Source of the DNA: Metasolibacillus fluoroglycofenilyticus
GTDB lineage: Bacteria > Bacillota > Bacilli > Bacillales_A > Planococcaceae
DNA: 64,000 bases
Reading direction: 5' to 3'
NCBI RefSeq assembly: GCF_003049645.1
Contig: NZ_PYWK01000001.1
Coordinates: 1,891,487 to 1,955,486 of the forward strand
This document shows positions 44,412-55,639 of the stretch, piece after piece; position 1 is the stretch's first letter; every line of letters begins with the position of its first letter. The translations under genes and the position numbers were made by a program. The notes below the pieces were generated by a model that was not told the DNA's origin, did not search any database, and worked only from the letters and a program-made list of their open reading frames with translations.

Positions 44412-46676
44412 TTAAACAACTGGTTCGTCTGTACCCCATTGTTTTTTCTCTTTTTTCACGACACCGCCACCAGTTTTCGACATTTCACGTACTTTTAATG
44501 AATACCAAATTTGTGCAGCGATACAAATGGACGAATACATACCTGTAACAAGACCAATTAATAGCGCGATTGAGAAGTTTTGAATAGATGGTGCACCTAA
44601 GAAAATAAGGGCAACAACTACGATAATAACCGTTAATACTGTATTCACAGAACGTCCCATCGTTTGACGCAATGATTTATTTACAATATTCGCAAGTTCT
44701 TCTTTTGTAGTAATTTTCTCCTGATGATTAACGTTTTCACGAATACGGTCAAACGTAACAATCGTATCGTTAATCGAATAACCAACGATTGTCAATACTG
44801 CAGCGACGAATGTAATTTCAACTTCTAATCGCAGTAAACTGAAAATCGCCACAATAAAGAATACATCATGCAATAATGAAATGATTGTGCCGACACCCAT
44901 ACGCCATTCAAAGCGAATGGCTACATAAATAATAATACCAATCGCTGAAATAACTAGTGCCTTAATCGCGTTTTTCACCAGTTCCTCCCCTACCGTTGAA
45001 GAAACGGCACTCACGCTAGGCTCATGATTAAAGTCTGCCTTTACCTGTGCCTTTAAATCTAAAATTTCCTGCTGAGAAAATTCATCTTTATAACGTGCAA
45101 CAGCGATGTTCTTCTCTTCACCAGAAATAATTACATCTTCACTTGTGAAGCCCATTCCCTCTAAATAGTCTATCATTTCCTCTTGTACAAGCTCACGGTC
45201 TGCTAAAATTTCCACACGTGTACCACTTAAAAAATCAATACCTAAATTTAAGCGGAAAATGCCGATGATGACTACTCCCACAACTAAAATAATCAAGGAG
45301 AAAGCATAGAATTTACGGCGATGACCTACAAAATCTAAACGATCGAATTTCGTCGTTAAATCAAGCGCCTTTAAGCCTTCCTCTAATTTATGTTGCTTCG
45401 ATTTTGCAATACCATACCAAACAGGATTATCGAAATAACCGCTGTTGACAAGTAAACCAAGTAGCATACGCGAGCCCCAAACAGCCGTTACGAAGCTTAG
45501 TAAAATTGTAATAATTAATGTTGTCGCAAAACCTTTTACAGAGCTTGTACCAAAATAGAATAATACAATCGCCACAAGCAATGTTGTTAATTGCGCATCG
45601 ACAATAGCCGATAAAGATTGCTTTGAACCAAGCTTAAACGCTTCTTTTGCACTATGACCTACACGCAATTCCTCACGAATGCGCTCGGCTGTTAAAATAT
45701 TCGCATCGACTGCCATACCGATTCCTAATACGACCGCTGCAATACCGGGTAATGTCAGTACCGCATTAATGCCGTTGAAAACAACAAGAACTAAGTACGT
45801 AAACACTGTTAATGTAATTATGGCAATAATTCCTGGTAGGCGGTAGTATAGTAGCATGAATACAAAAATAATCAGTACCCCTATAACGCCAGCAAATACA
45901 GTGCTCGTTAGTGCTTGCTCACCGAATTGCGCACCAACTGAAGTCGAATAAATTTCAGTTAATTTAACAGGCAAAGAACCTGAATTCAATACAGAGGCAA
46001 GAGACTTTGTTTCCTCTACTGTGAAACTTCCCTGAATCATTACATTTGTTGTATTTAACACTTGACTTACTGAGGCAGCAGAAGCAAATTTCGGCTCCTC
46101 TTTACCAGCTTCAGCAGCGTAAGAGTCCACACCTTCTTCAAAATCTAACCATACGACAAGTAGGTTTTTCCCAGGCCCCATGTCTAAAACATGCTGTGTT
46201 GCCTCGGCAAATTTTGTCGCGTCCTTTAATGTTAATGTAACAATCGGTTGATTTCGGTCATCAAAAGTGGCATTTGCCCCACCCTCTTTTAAATCCGTTC
46301 CATCGAGCAGTAGATTATCGTCTACGTCACGGAATGTTAAATTCGCCGTGCTTGATAGTAGCTCTCGAGCCGATGATTGGTCGTCTAAACCTGCTAGCTG
46401 CACACGAATACGATTTTCTCCCTCAATTGCAATGGAAGGCTCACTTACACCAAATGCGTTTACACGTCGGTTTAATGCCGCGTTTGTATCCGCTAAAACA
46501 CTTGGCGTCACCTTCGAACCGTCTAATGTTTCAACCTCGTATAATACTTCAAAACCACCTTGTAAATCCAAGCCGAGTTTTACTTTGTCTAAAACTCCTT
46601 GAACCGTCGTACCCATACCTGTAAATAGTAATAGAACAATCAGCGTAAAGGTAATAATACGGTTTACTAATTTCAT
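44412..46676 (-). CDS. secDF: Fused protein-export protein SecDF
   Basis: 754 residues with twelve predicted membrane segments. The SecD half starts MKLVNRIITFTLIV and contains GLDLQGGFEVLYEV and the periplasmic P1 domain, then GMAVDANILTAERIREE. The SecF half (from about 450) has GIDFLSGTRVEI and GYSINDTIVTFDRIREN. The fused form is usual in Bacillus. It uses proton flow to pull secreted proteins through SecYEG. ATG 46676 behind GAGGAGG. yajC, a partner in the same complex, is at 50.0 kb. Confidence 0.97.
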   Translation of the reverse strand: MKLVNRIITFTLIVLLLFTGMGTTVQGVLDKVKLGLDLQGGFEVLYEVETLDGSKVTPSVLADTNAALNRRVNAFGVSEPSIAIEGENRIRVQLAGLDDQSSARELLSSTANLTFRDVDDNLLLDGTDLKEGGANATFDDRNQPIVTLTLKDATKFAEATQHVLDMGPGKNLLVVWLDFEEGVDSYAAEAGKEEPKFASAASVSQVLNTTNVMIQGSFTVEETKSLASVLNSGSLPVKLTEIYSTSVGAQFGEQALTSTVFAGVIGVLIIFVFMLLYYRLPGIIAIITLTVFTYLVLVVFNGINAVLTLPGIAAVVLGIGMAVDANILTAERIREELRVGHSAKEAFKLGSKQSLSAIVDAQLTTLLVAIVLFYFGTSSVKGFATTLIITILLSFVTAVWGSRMLLGLLVNSGYFDNPVWYGIAKSKQHKLEEGLKALDLTTKFDRLDFVGHRRKFYAFSLIILVVGVVIIGIFRLNLGIDFLSGTRVEILADRELVQEEMIDYLEGMGFTSEDVIISGEEKNIAVARYKDEFSQQEILDLKAQVKADFNHEPSVSAVSSTVGEELVKNAIKALVISAIGIIIYVAIRFEWRMGVGTIISLLHDVFFIVAIFSLLRLEVEITFVAAVLTIVGYSINDTIVTFDRIRENVNHQEKITTKEELANIVNKSLRQTMGRSVNTVLTVIIVVVALIFLGAPSIQNFSIALLIGLVTGMYSSICIAAQIWYSLKVREMSKTGGGVVKKEKKQWGTDEPVV

Positions 46677-47005
46677 TGTAAATCCTCCTCTAACTTGACG
46701 CACGAATTTGTGCATGAGAAAAAGCGCTTATGCGCTATATTCTCCGTTCACTTATGTAGCGGCCCACTTAAGCGGCCAACAAAACCCATTCTAAAAAACG
46801 AATACACACAATATGCTTATTATGAAACACGATTAGCTAGCTGTCAAATATTGAATAGAGGATTTTCCCCTTTATTCACAGGCACAGCAGACCTCTATTT
46901 AAAAACAAAGCATCAAATTGAATGCGTTCAAAAATGAATTGAATAGCAGATTGCCTAGCTAGCATTCTTTTGCAGCAAAAATAAAGAAGTAATAGAAGTG
47001 TTATT
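46677..47005. other. Non-coding gap between secDF and comN
   Basis: About 330 bases with small inverted repeats (AGCGCTTATGCGCT and GCGGCCCACTTAAGCGGCC) and a weak ATAGAGG...CCTCTAT stem. It should contain the secDF promoter and the comN terminator. I saw no reading frame with a ribosome site. Confidence 0.4.
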
Positions 47006-47317
47006 TTATTCTATTTTTGTATTCACATTTTCCACATTAAATAGCACAGCAGCTAGCTCACTTTGTAAATCTAGTGCTTGGTGGGACACAAAACGATGAT
47101 AATTTAATACTTCTGACGGCGTTAAATCAAAAACGGTTGCAACAACTTCAGAAATTGATAGGCTTTCAATCTCTTTTTTACGCCATTTTCGGTCAACACA
47201 ATAATTCCAAAGCTCTTCCTCTGACAGCGCTTGATATTGAAGAAAATGAAACTCTTCTACTTTACTTTGTAATACAACGTACACATGGTCAAAAAGCTGT
47301 TTATAACGAATCGCCAT
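47006..47317 (-). CDS. comN: ComN-like post-transcriptional regulator
   Basis: 103 residues, helical, with the family pattern ALSEEELWNYCVDRKWRKKE and DLTPSEVLNYHRFVSHQAL. In B. subtilis ComN (YrzD) promotes accumulation of comE mRNA and is located at division sites with DivIVA and MinJ. The position between secDF and spoVB agrees. Single gene, read from a region containing repeat copy B. Confidence 0.85.
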   Translation of the reverse strand: MAIRYKQLFDHVYVVLQSKVEEFHFLQYQALSEEELWNYCVDRKWRKKEIESLSISEVVATVFDLTPSEVLNYHRFVSHQALDLQSELAAVLFNVENVNTKIE

Positions 47318-47335
47318 AATCTGCTCACCCCTGTT

Positions 47336-47575
47336 ATCAATTTCGCCTCGGCTAACTCTCGTCCAGATTATTTCGAGCTCGGTGGTGGAAGTTAACCTAA
47401 AACCGTCACATCGCGTAATAACGGTTAACTACCTGCATCGCGCAGGCCTTTTTTCAAAATCTGTGACATCCCCCAACAGGCTGTTGGTCACCCAGTCGTT
47501 GCGCGTGTGGTGGCGCTCTTAGACTGAGTTCCTCTCTATTAGCGGCTGGCTGGACACTAGCTGATAGAAGTTAAA
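47336..47575. repeat. Intergenic modular repeat, copy B
   Basis: Left edge TATCAATTTCGCCTCGGCTA; middle stems GTCACAT...TGTGAC, CCTGCATCGCGCAGG and CCAACAGGCTGTTGG; CTTAGACTGAGTTCC at 47518..47532; right edge GCTGATAGAAGTTAAAG. The 15-base word is identical at 50453..50467. It fills the divergent gap between comN and spoVB. No protein frame. Confidence 0.65.
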
Positions 47576-47647
47576 GTTGTAATCACTACTGCTCATGCAT
47601 ACAAATAGTGTATATCAAAAAAGATAAGATGAGAAGGGATTGGCGCA

Positions 47648-49141
47648 GTGGCATCATTTATAAAAGGTACGATGTTTTTAATATTTGTCATTTTTCTTTC
47701 AAAATGCTTAGGCTTCATTTATCGAATGCAATTTATGCGTATTGCTGGAGAAGAAGCTGTCGGTATTTATATGACCGCTTATCCGACATTTATTTTTTTT
47801 ATTGCGATTGCTCAGCTCGGCTTGCCAATTGCTGTCGCTAAACTGACGGCGGAGCTTCGTGCAAAAAAGCGCACTGAAGATGTACAAGCTGTTATGGCAA
47901 AGGCCATTTTTATTTCTACGATTGCCATTTTATTATTATTACCACCTCTTTATTTATCACTGCCATGGCTCGCACGCACATTATTACAAAACGAAGCAAT
48001 CGCCCTTACTTTAAAGGTGTCGCTAATTACTGTTCCCATCGTCGTTTATGCAAGTTTAATTAAAGCATACTTGCAAGGTTTAGCCAAAATCACACCAACT
48101 GCTTGGGCTCAGCTATTAGAGCAAGTTTTGCGCATAGCGCTCGTCATGTTACTATTGCCGTATTTCGTCACGGCTGACGCAAGTATTACCGCTGCTGGTG
48201 CAATGTTTATTACATTGCTTGGAGAAATTTTTTCATTATTATTTTTAGCATTCCACTATACTAAGCAAAAATACAACACAAAGGCTACAAGCTATCCTGC
48301 CGCACCGCTATTTCGCATTGCTTTGCCTTCAGCAGGAAGTAAAATGTTCGGCACATTTACATGGTTTTTGGAGCCGATTATTTTTTTAAAGGCTTTAACC
48401 GTTTCTGGACTTGCCGCATCCGCAGCAACAACTTTGTACGGAGTTATTTCAGGTGTGCATATTCCATTATTGCTATTTCCTTCATTCATCCCTAATGCTT
48501 TAGCAATTGTACTAATTCCAGCTGTTAGCGATGCGATGGCTCGCAATAATACAAAAGTATTATCCGAGCGGGTTGAAGTATCGCTGCGGCTCTCATCCAT
48601 TATTGGCTGCTTTGCCGCCACTTACTTTTTTATTTACGGAGATGAGCTTGCAATGAAGCTGTTTCATTTAGAGGAAAATCGCGGTTTTATGAAAATATTA
48701 GCACCCATTTTTTATTTTTATTATGTGCAAAGCCCACTTCATTCTATTTTACAAGCTGTTGACGAGGCGCGTGCAGCCATGATGAACTCGGTCTATGGTG
48801 GCTTGGCAAAGCTCTTTATTTTATTTGCCCTTGCCTCGCAGCCATTTATTCAGGAAAAAGGAGCAATCATTGCGATTGGCTTTGGTGTACTTATTACATC
48901 ATTTTTACATATCGCAACATTGCGACAGCATCCACGAATCGGTGTAGGATTTCAAATTTTTGTCGTACCTTATGTGACGTTTATCATCGTATGCCTTGTG
49001 CAATCATTCGTTCATTTCACAGGTCATTTTTGGATTGATAATGCTATCACATTAGTATTTATTACGTTATTACTTATTATCACAAATCAAATTCGCTGGC
49101 AGGATTTACGCTATTTACGAGCTATTTTTTCGAGACTTTAG
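47648..49141 (+). CDS. spoVB: SpoVB-like flippase (MOP/MATE superfamily)
   Basis: 497 residues with about 14 membrane segments; N-terminus ASFIKGTMFLIFVIFLSKCL and the MurJ/Wzx-type motif YRMQFMRIAGEEAVGIYMTA. SpoVB is needed for cortex synthesis in sporulating B. subtilis and is thought to move a lipid-linked wall precursor. GTG start at 47648 behind AGAAGGGATTGG. Context comN / spoVB / yrbG is as in Bacillus. Its last 27 bases overlap the 3' end of the opposite gene. Other MOP flippases cannot be excluded on sequence alone. Confidence 0.88.
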   Translation: MASFIKGTMFLIFVIFLSKCLGFIYRMQFMRIAGEEAVGIYMTAYPTFIFFIAIAQLGLPIAVAKLTAELRAKKRTEDVQAVMAKAIFISTIAILLLLPPLYLSLPWLARTLLQNEAIALTLKVSLITVPIVVYASLIKAYLQGLAKITPTAWAQLLEQVLRIALVMLLLPYFVTADASITAAGAMFITLLGEIFSLLFLAFHYTKQKYNTKATSYPAAPLFRIALPSAGSKMFGTFTWFLEPIIFLKALTVSGLAASAATTLYGVISGVHIPLLLFPSFIPNALAIVLIPAVSDAMARNNTKVLSERVEVSLRLSSIIGCFAATYFFIYGDELAMKLFHLEENRGFMKILAPIFYFYYVQSPLHSILQAVDEARAAMMNSVYGGLAKLFILFALASQPFIQEKGAIIAIGFGVLITSFLHIATLRQHPRIGVGFQIFVVPYVTFIIVCLVQSFVHFTGHFWIDNAITLVFITLLLIITNQIRWQDLRYLRAIFSRL

Positions 49142-49762
49142 CTGTACATGTAATTTACCATCTTCATAGCAGGCATAAAAAACACGCTTGACCGAGTAGA
49201 TTCCTTGAGCACGCAACTCATCTTCTAGCCATTCTTCTGTTTTACCAATTAAACGTAGATGCTTTCCATCTAAATAACCATCGACAATAATGGGTAAAAC
49301 AAAAGCAGGACCATCTTTCATATAAATTGACAGCTTACCTGACTGCTCTAAAAATGCAAAAGAAATCGATTGTACGGAGCTAATGCCCTGTTCACGCATT
49401 TGCTGAAATAAATCATCTAAATTATAGCGTTGCTTGACCATCGCGTTTTCTAAAATAACACCATCTCTTACAACAATTGTAGGGTCTCCGTCAATCACAT
49501 CGCGCAAACGTTTATTTTTTAAAATAAAAATAGCATTAATATATTGAATTGCAAAAAGCAATAGTATTGGTAAAACCGATTTTAGAAAGGGTTTTTCGAC
49601 ATCTTCTAATGCTAAAGCAGCTACTTCAGCAATTAAGACGTAAACGGCAACATCTAAAATGCTTAACTCACCTAGTTCACGCTTGCCCATTACTCGAAAG
49701 ACGAACAGTACAAGAAAATATAGAAAAAACGTCCGCGCTATAATTAATAAGTACTCTTCCAT
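49115..49762 (-). CDS. yrbG: DUF421 (YetF/YrbG family) membrane protein
   Basis: 215 residues: three N-terminal membrane helices (ARTFFLYFLVLFVFRVMGKR starts the second half of the signature) and a cytoplasmic pair of DUF421/DUF3290-like domains (DGDPTIVVRDGVILENAMVK, then MREQGISSVQSISFAFLEQSG). Function in the cell is unknown; relatives include spore-associated YetF. ATG 49762 behind GAGGGG. Convergent with spoVB and overlapping it by 27 bases, with no terminator between. Confidence 0.9.
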   Translation of the reverse strand: MEEYLLIIARTFFLYFLVLFVFRVMGKRELGELSILDVAVYVLIAEVAALALEDVEKPFLKSVLPILLLFAIQYINAIFILKNKRLRDVIDGDPTIVVRDGVILENAMVKQRYNLDDLFQQMREQGISSVQSISFAFLEQSGKLSIYMKDGPAFVLPIIVDGYLDGKHLRLIGKTEEWLEDELRAQGIYSVKRVFYACYEDGKLHVQLKSRKNSS

Positions 49763-49947
49763 ACGTAGCCCCTCTTTTTGTTCATTGTGAGCAAAATGAG
49801 GGTTTTTCATACAAAATGTTTTTGTAAAATGAAAGCAGTTAGTTCACTTTTGATATACCTCAAATACGTATATACTTTTCAAATACCCATTTCCTAGTTC
49901 AAAAGCTTTGATTTGCCCGCAAAATATTGATATCCGCTTAATCAAAC

Positions 49948-49997
49948 AAAAAGAGATTAGGCAGAAGTAGCATTCATCTACTTTCCTAATCTCTTTT
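49948..49997. terminator. Terminator after yajC
   Basis: AAAAAGAGATTAGG pairs with CCTAATCTCTTTT (13 bp) around a loop that has its own AGTAG/CTACT. It lies six bases past the yajC stop. Confidence 0.9.
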
Positions 49998-50003
49998 ACA
50001 CAT

Positions 50004-50264
50004 TTAGTCTACTAGAACACGACCAATTGCTTGTCTTTCAAATTTCACACGTACATTATCCGCAATGAGTAAATATACTGCTGTATCTTCAATCGCGTCT
50101 ACTTCACCATGTAAGCCGCCAATCGTTACTACACGGTCACCGCGTTTAATATTGTTTTGCATTTCCGCCGTCGCTTTTTGTCTTTTTTGTGCTGGACGGA
50201 TTAAAATAAACCACATTGCAACGAACATAATAATAATTGGTGCAAAAGAATATAGTGTTTCCAT
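50004..50264 (-). CDS. yajC: Preprotein translocase subunit YajC
   Basis: 86 residues: one N-terminal membrane helix (FAPIIIMFVAMWFILIRPAQ) then the conserved RGDRVVTIGGLHGEVDAIED. It associates with SecDF in the Sec holotranslocon. Located downstream of tgt (tgt-yajC is the usual order), but here 332 bases with a repeat intervene. Confidence 0.96.
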   Translation of the reverse strand: METLYSFAPIIIMFVAMWFILIRPAQKRQKATAEMQNNIKRGDRVVTIGGLHGEVDAIEDTAVYLLIADNVRVKFERQAIGRVLVD

Positions 50265-50376
50265 TAGGCTTATCCCCCTTTCAAAATCTCACTTCTTAAG
50301 TATATTATACATTACTATAAAAAAGCGATTAGAAAACGCTTTTTTTCTTAAATTTTCAACTATTTTTCTAGCTAAA

Positions 50377-51820
<1,444 letters not shown>

Positions 51821-51881
51821 TTATTGTAACGTGCTATTAAGTAAATAGCAATTTTACAAAACGCTAAGCTCTTCCTTACTA

Positions 51882-52925
51882 CTATGGTTTCACTTTTGGT
51901 CGAATAAACATTGCATCACCGAAGCTAAAGAAGCGGTAATTTTCTTCTACCGCCTCTTTATATGCATGTAAAATGCTATCTTTACTCGCTAAAGCACTAA
52001 CAAGCATAACAAGTGTAGATTTCGGTAAATGAAAATTCGTAATAAGCCCGTCCACTGCTTTAAATTCATAGCCTGGATAAATGAAAATGGACGTCCAGCC
52101 TTGCTCAGCGATAATTTTCCCATTATTTTTAGAAGCGACAGTTTCTAAAGTACGTGTAGAGGTTGTGCCTACTGCAATGATATTTCCGCCATTTGCTTTT
52201 GTGCGATTAATGATGCTGGCTGTTTGCTCTGATATACTGTAGAACTCTGCATGCATATCGTGGTCTTCAATCGATTCCACACTTACTGGTCTAAATGTCC
52301 CCAAGCCTACATGCAATGTAACGAAGGCAATTTCTACTCCTTTCGCACGTATTGCCTCTAACAATTGCTCTGTAAAATGCAGTCCTGCTGTCGGAGCAGC
52401 TGCCGAACCACGCTCCTTTGCGTAGACTGTTTGATAGCGCTCTTGATTATCAAGCTTTTCACGAATATATGGCGGCAAAGGCATTTCACCTAAACGCTCC
52501 AAAATTTCGTAAAAAATGCCTTCATATTGGAATTGAAATAGGCGTCCACCGTGCTCTAGCTCGGCAACACATTCCGCGTGCAATAAACCTTCACCAAATG
52601 TAATGACAGTACCAATTTTCACACGCTTGGCAGGCTTTACTAACGTCTCCCATTCATCCTCATTTGTTTGCTTTAATAATAGTATTTCAATATTAGCACC
52701 CGTATCTTCTTTTACACCAATTAAACGAGCAGGTAATACACGGGTATCATTTAACACAAGGCAATCACCTGCTTGGAGCTCTTCTAAAATATGAGCAAAT
52801 TGGTGATGCTCAAGCTCTTTTGAATGGGGGTTAACAACTAACAGACGACTCGCTGTACGGTCTAATAATGGCGTTTGGGCGATTAATTGCTCTGGTAAAT
52901 AAAAATCAAAATCTTCTACTTTCAT
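51882..52925 (-). CDS. queA: S-adenosylmethionine:tRNA ribosyltransferase-isomerase
   Basis: 347 residues with QueA motifs [16 protein letters not shown] at the start, [17 protein letters not shown] near residue 55, [14 protein letters not shown] near 175, and the C-terminal [16 protein letters not shown]. It builds epoxyqueuosine at position 34 using SAM after Tgt. It lies 16 bases after ruvB; 139 bases then separate it from tgt. Confidence 0.97.
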   Translation of the reverse strand: MKVEDFDFYLPEQLIAQTPLLDRTASRLLVVNPHSKELEHHQFAHILEELQAGDCLVLNDTRVLPARLIGVKEDTGANIEILLLKQTNEDEWETLVKPAKRVKIGTVITFGEGLLHAECVAELEHGGRLFQFQYEGIFYEILERLGEMPLPPYIREKLDNQERYQTVYAKERGSAAAPTAGLHFTEQLLEAIRAKGVEIAFVTLHVGLGTFRPVSVESIEDHDMHAEFYSISEQTASIINRTKANGGNIIAVGTTSTRTLETVASKNNGKIIAEQGWTSIFIYPGYEFKAVDGLITNFHLPKSTLVMLVSALASKDSILHAYKEAVEENYRFFSFGDAMFIRPKVKP

Positions 52926-52941
52926 AAAAACGTCCCTTTAC

Positions 52942-53943
52942 TTAAGATTGTTGTGGCGTTATGCCAAAATGCTCGTATGCTAATGCTGTGGCAATACGCC
53001 CTCTAGGTGTGCGCTGCACGAAGCCGATTTGCAATAAATATGGTTCATAAACGTCCTCTATCGTCACACGCTCCTCACCAATCGATGCCGCTAGTGTATC
53101 TAAGCCGACTGGACCTCCGCGAAAGCGCTCTAGCATCGCCATTAATAATTTATGGTCGATATGATCTAAGCCAAGTGGGTCTACTTGCAATAGCTCAAGT
53201 GCTTGCTGTGCAAGTACTAATGAAATTTGTCCGTTCCCTATAACCTGTGCATAATCGCGCACACGTTTTAATAGGCGATTGGCGATACGCGGTGTACCTC
53301 TTGAGCGACGAGCTATTTCATATGCTGCTGTTTCATCCATCTCTACCCCAAACAATTGCCCGCTTCGTATCACGATTTTTGCTAATGATTCCTCATCATA
53401 AAACTCTAGGCGCAGTAGCACCCCAAAGCGGTCTCGCAACGGTGCGGATAATGCTCCAGCCCGCGTTGTTGCACCTACTAACGTAAATGGTGGCAATTCT
53501 AGACGAATAGAGCGGGCTTCTGGCCCTTTGCCTACAACGATATCCAAACAAAAATCCTCCATTGCGGGATAGAGTACTTCCTCAATTGCGCGTGGCAGAC
53601 GATGAATTTCATCTATAAATAATACATCTCCAGGCTCTAGGCTGCTAACAATAGCCGCTAAATCCCCCGGTCGTTCAATAGCTGGTCCACTCGTCATACG
53701 GACTTGTACACCCATTTCATTCGCTATAACAGTTGCTAACGTCGTTTTACCTAGCCCTGGAGGACCATATAGAAGCACATGGTCTAAGCATTCCTGACGC
53801 TGCTTTGCTGCTTCTATGAAAATTTTCAAGTTATCCTTTACTTGATGTTGCCCAATATATTGCGCAAGCGACTGTGGACGTAAAGAATACTCGAGTTGTT
53901 CCTCTGCCGCATTCGCTTCGCTCGAAATCACTCGATCTGACAT
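52942..53943 (-). CDS. ruvB: Holliday junction branch migration motor RuvB
   Basis: 333 residues, AAA+ ATPase: Walker [15 protein letters not shown] near residue 60, Walker [13 protein letters not shown] near 110, sensor [18 protein letters not shown], and the C-terminal winged helix ending in [18 protein letters not shown]. Works as a hexamer with RuvA; RecU (2.7 kb) resolves the junction. It lies 12 bases after ruvA. Confidence 0.98.
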   Translation of the reverse strand: MSDRVISSEANAAEEQLEYSLRPQSLAQYIGQHQVKDNLKIFIEAAKQRQECLDHVLLYGPPGLGKTTLATVIANEMGVQVRMTSGPAIERPGDLAAIVSSLEPGDVLFIDEIHRLPRAIEEVLYPAMEDFCLDIVVGKGPEARSIRLELPPFTLVGATTRAGALSAPLRDRFGVLLRLEFYDEESLAKIVIRSGQLFGVEMDETAAYEIARRSRGTPRIANRLLKRVRDYAQVIGNGQISLVLAQQALELLQVDPLGLDHIDHKLLMAMLERFRGGPVGLDTLAASIGEERVTIEDVYEPYLLQIGFVQRTPRGRIATALAYEHFGITPQQS

Positions 53944-53955
53944 GCCCTCGTCCTC

Positions 53956-54576
53956 CTATTTTAATTTCAATAGCAGCTTTAACGCTTGCTTCATATAAGC
54001 ATCCGTCGTCGTTAATGTTTCATCTGCTTCAAGCTGCGGTTGTACCTTAGCTAACTCACGTTCCGCATAACCGAGCGCTGTTAAAGCTAATAATGCCTCT
54101 TCTAACTCATGCTTATACGGATTGACGCCAAATAACGGTAGCTCCTCCTCTGCACTTGGCAGCTCGACTTGCTCTAATAATGCACCCAGCTTGCCCTTTA
54201 AATCTAAAATCATTTGGCGTGCTGTTTTTTTGCCAACCCCCGGGAATTTGATTAAAAAAGACTCGTCCTCCATTTCAATCGCTTGAATAACTTGCGCTGG
54301 ATTCCCAGTCGCTAAAATCGCTAGCGCACCTTTTGGTCCGATTCCTGATACTTGAATTAATTTCCGAAAGAGCTCACGCTGATCTAAGCTCGTAAATCCA
54401 TAAAGGAGCTGTGCATCCTCACGTACATGCATATGTAAAAAAATCTGTTGTTCTACTGTCGTTTTTTGAAAGGCATATGGATTTGGTGTAAATAATCGCC
54501 AGCCTATTCCTTGCTGCTCTACGACGATATATTCAGGTGTAATACGCGTCACCTGACCTTTTAAATAATCGTACAT
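53956..54576 (-). CDS. ruvA: Holliday junction DNA-binding protein RuvA
   Basis: 206 residues: N-terminal OB fold (YLKGQVTRITPEYIVVEQQG), two helix-hairpin-helix units (SGIGPKGALAIL and PGVGKKTARQMILDLK) and a C-terminal RuvB-binding domain. First gene of ruvA-ruvB-queA. A promoter with an extended -10 lies 27 bases upstream. Confidence 0.97.
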   Translation of the reverse strand: MYDYLKGQVTRITPEYIVVEQQGIGWRLFTPNPYAFQKTTVEQQIFLHMHVREDAQLLYGFTSLDQRELFRKLIQVSGIGPKGALAILATGNPAQVIQAIEMEDESFLIKFPGVGKKTARQMILDLKGKLGALLEQVELPSAEEELPLFGVNPYKHELEEALLALTALGYAERELAKVQPQLEADETLTTTDAYMKQALKLLLKLK

Positions 54577-54602
54577 CTTTCATCCCTCACAATCATGCAT
54601 TC

Positions 54603-54611
54603 ATTATAGCA
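54603..54611 (-). promoter_or_regulatory. Predicted extended -10 promoter of ruvA
   Basis: On the minus strand TGCTATAAT (TGn plus perfect TATAAT) ends 27 bases upstream of the ruvA start. The -35 is weak. No clear LexA box (CGAAC...GTTCG) was found next to it. Confidence 0.55.
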
Positions 54612-54632
54612 CAAAGTGAGCTAGAGAGAGAG

Positions 54633-54669
54633 GCGTCCAAAAAGCGTGCGGAGCACTGCTTTTCGGACG
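54633..54669. terminator. Short hairpin of the GTCC/GGAC family upstream of ruvA
   Basis: GCGTCCAAAAAGCGTGC pairs with GCACTGCTTTTCGGACG. Same ends as the long repeats, but only 37 bases. It lies between the APH-like gene and ruvA; the APH stop is 140 bases away. Confidence 0.55.
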
Positions 54670-54810
54670 TTTTGTTCGGGTTTTATTAAAATAACAGTTA
54701 TTTTAAAAAATTGATAGCTTATTTTAATATATTTGGAAACATTGAATTAAGCTACTTTTAAATGAAACTGTCCCAAAGCCCCCACAGCCTTTTTAGACGC
54801 CCCACACACT

Positions 54811-55638
54811 TTATGAATGGTACTCAATTTGTTTGATTAGCCTCGGCCAATGCTGTAATGCTTTTCTAGTAAAGGGAATTAAATAATCTAGAAAAGGCTC
54901 GCGCTCCTTCTCTTCTAATTGTAAAATATACAGCCATTCACGCAGCAATTCATTTGGATAATATATATGTGATAGTTGCGGCATACAAATTGCTGTATAA
55001 GGATGCTCTTGTAGAAGCAACGATAAATCATAGTCGACATTCGGTAATGCACGATGTAGCCATAAAACCATTTCATCAATAGGCGAGCCTAACACAGCTA
55101 AATCAAAATCAATTAATACAATTCCTTTAGCTGTTTTCAAAAAATTATGGTGCACAACATCCCCATGTAGCAAAGTTGCCCCTTCTGTTTGTAAAGGCAC
55201 TGCAGACATATTACTTAAGCCTTTATATGCCGTGTGGGCAATGCTGTTGTAATCTTTATCTAAATAATACGAAAGCTCTTTTTCATTCATTAAAAATCGT
55301 TCAAATCTTGCTCGCCATTTGCGTTGTAGCTGCTGACGCGGGAGAGGTTCAAGCTGCCAATTAATATCATTTTTTGTTTCATGAAGAGCTTGCAAGCAGT
55401 CAACTGCCGCTAACCGCTCTTCCTTCTGGTCAAAGCGTGCGCTACGGCCTTCATGCCATTTTTGAATGACAACCCCGTCATTGGTATTAACAACCGGAAT
55501 ATGATATGGAAAAGCAATTGCTGTTAATTTATGATGAATATTTTTTACTTTTTTTTCGATTAAGCTATCCTCATATTTTTTGACAAAGAATGTGCCGGAT
55601 GCCGTTTGCCATTTCCAGCAATTGTGCTTAATATACAT
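54811..55638 (-). CDS. Phosphotransferase of the APH/CotS-like kinase family
   Basis: 275 residues with a protein-kinase-like fold. The catalytic loop LLHGDVVHHNFL (HGDxxxxN) is near residue 160 and the metal motif IDFDLAV near 178. The N-terminal lobe has FFVKKYED with the ATP lysine. It resembles the CotS/CotI/YutH spore kinases of Bacillus. It begins one base after safA ends, so a spore-coat role is likely and antibiotic modification unlikely. Substrate unknown. Confidence 0.82.
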   Translation of the reverse strand: MYIKHNCWKWQTASGTFFVKKYEDSLIEKKVKNIHHKLTAIAFPYHIPVVNTNDGVVIQKWHEGRSARFDQKEERLAAVDCLQALHETKNDINWQLEPLPRQQLQRKWRARFERFLMNEKELSYYLDKDYNSIAHTAYKGLSNMSAVPLQTEGATLLHGDVVHHNFLKTAKGIVLIDFDLAVLGSPIDEMVLWLHRALPNVDYDLSLLLQEHPYTAICMPQLSHIYYPNELLREWLYILQLEEKEREPFLDYLIPFTRKALQHWPRLIKQIEYHS

Positions 55639-55639
55639 A

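Noticed and set aside
46695-46937. An 80-codon plus-strand frame in the secDF-comN gap
   Set aside because: It starts inside secDF's ribosome site on the other strand, has no ribosome site itself and no protein-like composition.
54577-54632. LexA (SOS) box in front of ruvA
   Set aside because: No CGAAC-N4-GTTCG-like palindrome found near the promoter.
54811-55638. Aminoglycoside resistance kinase
   Set aside because: It has the APH fold, but its position next to safA and its resemblance to CotS-type proteins point to a spore role.
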